Origin: Streptomyces sp. RPT161
GTDB taxonomy: Bacteria; Actinomycetota; Actinomycetes; Streptomycetales; Streptomycetaceae
NCBI RefSeq assembly: GCF_027533845.1
Contig: NZ_JAPZVN010000005.1
Coordinates: 248,001 to 312,000 of the forward strand
DNA: 64,000 nt
Direction of reading: 5' to 3'
Positions 61,298 through 64,000 of the stretch are shown piece by piece. Numbering within the stretch: position 1 is the first letter of the stretch; every line of letters starts with the position of its first letter. The position numbers were made by a program, and so were the translations under genes. A model generated the notes under the pieces. It saw only the letters and a list, made by a program, of their open reading frames with translations, made no database searches and was not told the DNA's origin.

Positions 61298-64000
61298 ATG
61301 TCCGTGCACAGCCAACAGGGGGCGTACTCCGCCCGCACTCCTGAACCTGAGTTCCCGCGTCACATCGTCACCGCGGTGCTCGTCGCCCACGACGGCGCCC
61401 GTTGGCTGCCCGACGCGCTCGCCGGTCTGCTGGGCCAGACCCGACCGGCGCAGAGCGTCATCGCCTGCGACACCGGCAGCGCCGACGACACCGACCGGCT
61501 GCTCACCGAGGCGATCGGCGCCGACCGCGTGCTGCACCTCGCCCGCCGCACCGGCTTCGGTGCCGCGGTCGCCGAGGCCGTACAGACCTTCGGCCCGGTA
61601 CCGCCGGAGGAGCTGCCGTACCTCCAACCGCCCAGCGCCTGGGACCCGGTGACCCGCACCTGGAACGACGACGCCTTCGAGCAGCGGGAGCAGCAGCAGC
61701 CGGAAACGGTGCAGTGGCTGTGGCTGCTGCACGACGACTGCGAGCCGGCGCCCGACGCCCTCGCTGAACTCCTGCGCGTCGCCGACTCCTCGCCGTCCGC
61801 CGCCGTGATCGGCCCCAAGGTGCGCAGCTGGTACGACCGCCGCGCGCTGCTCGAAGTGGGCGTCAGCATCGCCCGCAGCGGCCGCCGTTGGACCGGTCTG
61901 GAGCGCCGCGAACAGGACCAGGGGCAGCACGACCAGGTCCGCCAGGTGCTCTCGGTCTCCTCCGCGGGCATGCTGGTCCGCCGCGACATATGGGATGAAC
62001 TCGGCGGATTCGACCGGCGGTTGCCGCTGATGCGCGACGACGTCGACTTCTGCTGGCGTGCCCAGAGCGCAGGGCACACCGTGCTCGTCGCCCCCGAAGC
62101 CGTACTGCGGCACGCCGAGGCCGCCTCCCGGGAACGCCGCACCGTCGACTGCGCCGGACGCTCCTCGGTCAACCCGCACCGGGTCGACAAGGCGGGCGCG
62201 GTCTACACCCTGCTGGCCAACGCCCGTGGCGTACTGCTGCCCTACGTGCTGCTGCGCGTCGTGCTCAGCACCCTGCTGCGCACCCTCGGCTTCCTGGTCG
62301 GCAAGGTCCCCGGGCAGGCGCTGGACGAGGTCGCCGGCCTGATCAGGGTGCTGCTGCGGCCCGGAAGGATCCTGGGCGCCCGCAAACGCAGGGGCCGCCC
62401 GGTGGTGGCCGCGGCCGAACTCAGACCGCTGTTCCCACCACCCGGCGCCACGCTGCGGGCCAGCGTCGAACAGGCCTACAGCAACCTCTCGGGCCGCTCC
62501 GAGCCCGACTCCTCCTCGGCCGGACGGCACGGCGGCGCCGTCGAGTCCGGGCCGGGCGACGAGGACGCCGACTACCTGGACGTGGAGCAGTTCGCCCGGC
62601 TGCGGCGGATCGCCCGCAAGCCCGCGCCCATGCTGTTCGCGGTTCTGCTGCTGGTCTCGCTGGTCGCCTGCCGCTCGCTGCTCGGCAGCGGCGCACTGAC
62701 CGGCGGCGCCCTGCTGCCCGCCCCCGGCGGTGCCTCCGACCTGTGGGGCGCCTACGCGGGGGCATGGCATGCTGTCGGCACCGGCGACACCCAGGCCGCG
62801 CCGCCGTACCTGGCCCTGGTGGCGCTGCTGTCCACCGCACTGCTGGGCAGCACCGGGCTGGCACTGACGCTGCTGCTGGTGTGCTCGGTCCCGCTCGCCG
62901 GGCTCACCGCCTACTTCGCCTCCCGGCCACTGGTCGAGTCCCGGCTGCTGCGCGCCTGGGGCGCGATCGCCTACGCCTTCCTGCCCGCCGCCACCGGTGC
63001 GCTCGCCGCGGGCCGGCTGGGTACCGCGGTGCTGGCGGTCCTGCTGCCGCTGATGGCGCGGGCCGCCGTGGCGGCCGGCGGACTGCAACTCGGCGGGTCC
63101 GCCATCTCCCGTGGCACCAGGCCCAGTTGGCGGGCCACCTGGGCGTACGCGCTGCTGCTCACCGTCACCACCGCCTTCACCCCGGTGGTGTGGCCGGTCG
63201 CCGTGGCACTCGCCGTCGCCGTCCTGGTGCTGCGCGTGGCACGCGGGCAGACCGGGCTGCTGCTGCCCCAGGGGCTGCGCTTCCTCGCCGTACTGGCCAC
63301 CCCGCTGGTGCTGTTGGCGCCGTGGTCGATGACGCTTCTGTCGCACCCGTCGTTCTTCCTGCGCGAGGCGGGGCTGCCGTACCGCGACGGCGCCGCCTCC
63401 GCGCTCGGCCTCGTCATGCTCAGCCCCGGCGGCCCCAAGGCCGCCACCGGCTTCCTGCTGGTCGGCCTGGTGCTCGCCGGACTCGCCGCGCTGCTGCGCG
63501 ACGGGCGGCGGTTCGCCGTCCTCACGGCCTGGGCGGTCGCCCTCACCGGTCTGCTGGCCGCCGCGGTGCAGAACGGCTACCGGTGGCCCGGCCCCACCAC
63601 CCTGCTGTACGGCTTGGGGCTGATCGCCGCCGCGGTGGTCGGCGCGGAGGACGCCAAGGCCCGTATCTCCGCGGCCGGTTTCGGCTGGCGGCAGCCGGTC
63701 GCCGGGCTCATCGCGCTGGCCGCCGCGGCGGCGCCGCTGATCGCCGCGGTCGGCTGGATGGCGGACGGCGCGGCCGGCCCGCTCCAGCGGCGCGACGCGG
63801 TACAGGTCCCGGCGTTCGTCGCCGAGGAGAGCTCCACCGCGGACCAGGCCCGCACGCTGGTGATCGCCGGTGACCCGGGCCATGTCCGGTACGTACTGGT
63901 GCGCGGCTCCGGGGCGCGCATGGGTGACGGCGAGATCGCCGCCGAGGCCGGGCACGACCCGGGGCTCGACGGCGTCGTCGCCAACCTGGTGGCCGGTTCC
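61298..64000 (+). CDS. Large family 2 glycosyltransferase with multi-helix membrane domain (3' end outside window)
   Basis: The frame is open for 901 codons to the window edge. The N-terminal GT2 domain (about 15-310) has HIVTAVLVAHDGARWLPDAL, WLWLLHDDCEPAPDALAELL (the DxD position), SSAGMLVRRDIWDELGGFD and MRDDVDFCWRAQSAGH. A membrane-proximal segment follows (about 320-355). From about 445 on there is a series of hydrophobic helices typical of large actinobacterial wall glycosyltransferases. It may assemble a cell-wall galactan or arabinan-like polymer. The ATG at 61298 has only a weak purine-rich site upstream; no better start is seen. It follows whiB in the same direction after 147 bp. 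Confidence 0.88.
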   Translation, partial: MSVHSQQGAYSARTPEPEFPRHIVTAVLVAHDGARWLPDALAGLLGQTRPAQSVIACDTGSADDTDRLLTEAIGADRVLHLARRTGFGAAVAEAVQTFGPVPPEELPYLQPPSAWDPVTRTWNDDAFEQREQQQPETVQWLWLLHDDCEPAPDALAELLRVADSSPSAAVIGPKVRSWYDRRALLEVGVSIARSGRRWTGLERREQDQGQHDQVRQVLSVSSAGMLVRRDIWDELGGFDRRLPLMRDDVDFCWRAQSAGHTVLVAPEAVLRHAEAASRERRTVDCAGRSSVNPHRVDKAGAVYTLLANARGVLLPYVLLRVVLSTLLRTLGFLVGKVPGQALDEVAGLIRVLLRPGRILGARKRRGRPVVAAAELRPLFPPPGATLRASVEQAYSNLSGRSEPDSSSAGRHGGAVESGPGDEDADYLDVEQFARLRRIARKPAPMLFAVLLLVSLVACRSLLGSGALTGGALLPAPGGASDLWGAYAGAWHAVGTGDTQAAPPYLALVALLSTALLGSTGLALTLLLVCSVPLAGLTAYFASRPLVESRLLRAWGAIAYAFLPAATGALAAGRLGTAVLAVLLPLMARAAVAAGGLQLGGSAISRGTRPSWRATWAYALLLTVTTAFTPVVWPVAVALAVAVLVLRVARGQTGLLLPQGLRFLAVLATPLVLLAPWSMTLLSHPSFFLREAGLPYRDGAASALGLVMLSPGGPKAATGFLLVGLVLAGLAALLRDGRRFAVLTAWAVALTGLLAAAVQNGYRWPGPTTLLYGLGLIAAAVVGAEDAKARISAAGFGWRQPVAGLIALAAAAAPLIAAVGWMADGAAGPLQRRDAVQVPAFVAEESSTADQARTLVIAGDPGHVRYVLVRGSGARMGDGEIAAEAGHDPGLDGVVANLVAGS

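Overview
The window is a 64 kb piece of a Streptomyces (Streptomycetaceae) chromosome. The DNA is very GC-rich and many genes start with GTG or TTG. It carries genus hallmarks: whiB, a SigB/SigF-type sigma factor with a partner-switching pair, XRE-DUF5753/DUF397 sets, coenzyme F420 genes and several LytR-CpsA-Psr (LCP) proteins. From memory, the gene order (cystathionine beta-synthase, hut operon, sigI module, purKE, acyl-CoA dehydrogenase, LCP genes, fbiAB, whiB) follows the region around SCO3077 to SCO3033 of S. coelicolor. I could not run an alignment to confirm this.

Layout. 1-9.9 kb: the 3' part of cystathionine beta-synthase, a strongly structured RNA candidate (962-1145) with a U-tract terminator, a MatB-like acyl-CoA synthetase, an MMPL exporter, ribosomal protein L25, an NCS1 permease and an RpiR regulator. 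9.9-17 kb: a fold-III PLP decarboxylase diverges from a coupled histidine-utilisation operon, hutU - M20 hydrolase - hutF - hutI. 17-19.3 kb: a sigma factor diverges from its anti-anti-sigma and anti-sigma genes. 19.3-25.9 kb: a cell-surface block. A DUF6230/DUF6114 pair and a TetR gene are followed by four coupled genes for two sortase substrates (LPQTG and LAATG), a DUF916-type membrane protein and an Ig-like membrane protein.

25.9-39 kb: a POT peptide transporter, a two-component system, GtrA, purK-purE-dipeptidase, a solitary kdpB, UDP-glucose dehydrogenase and an acyl-CoA dehydrogenase. The last 38 bp of the dehydrogenase gene are duplicated perfectly 781 bp downstream, which marks an attachment-site scar. 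39.8-42.9 kb: an accessory minus-strand operon with a small protein, DUF6879, XRE-DUF5753, three very small ORFs (one frameshifted) and a PIMT-like methyltransferase. It could be a peptide-modification (RiPP-like) locus and is the most novel-looking metabolic unit here.

43-56 kb: envelope genes, namely four LCP ligases, a GT2 glycosyltransferase, an AMP-binding-like protein and a secreted PGRP-type amidase. Interspersed are a second XRE/DUF397/ATPase set and a TetR/oxidoreductase pair with a tandem operator. 56-64 kb: an AlkA-type glycosylase flanked by a small dispersed repeat, fbiB-fbiA, cysteine dioxygenase, whiB with a long upstream region, and a large GT2 membrane glycosyltransferase cut by the window end. 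I saw no tRNA, rRNA, CRISPR array or intact transposase.
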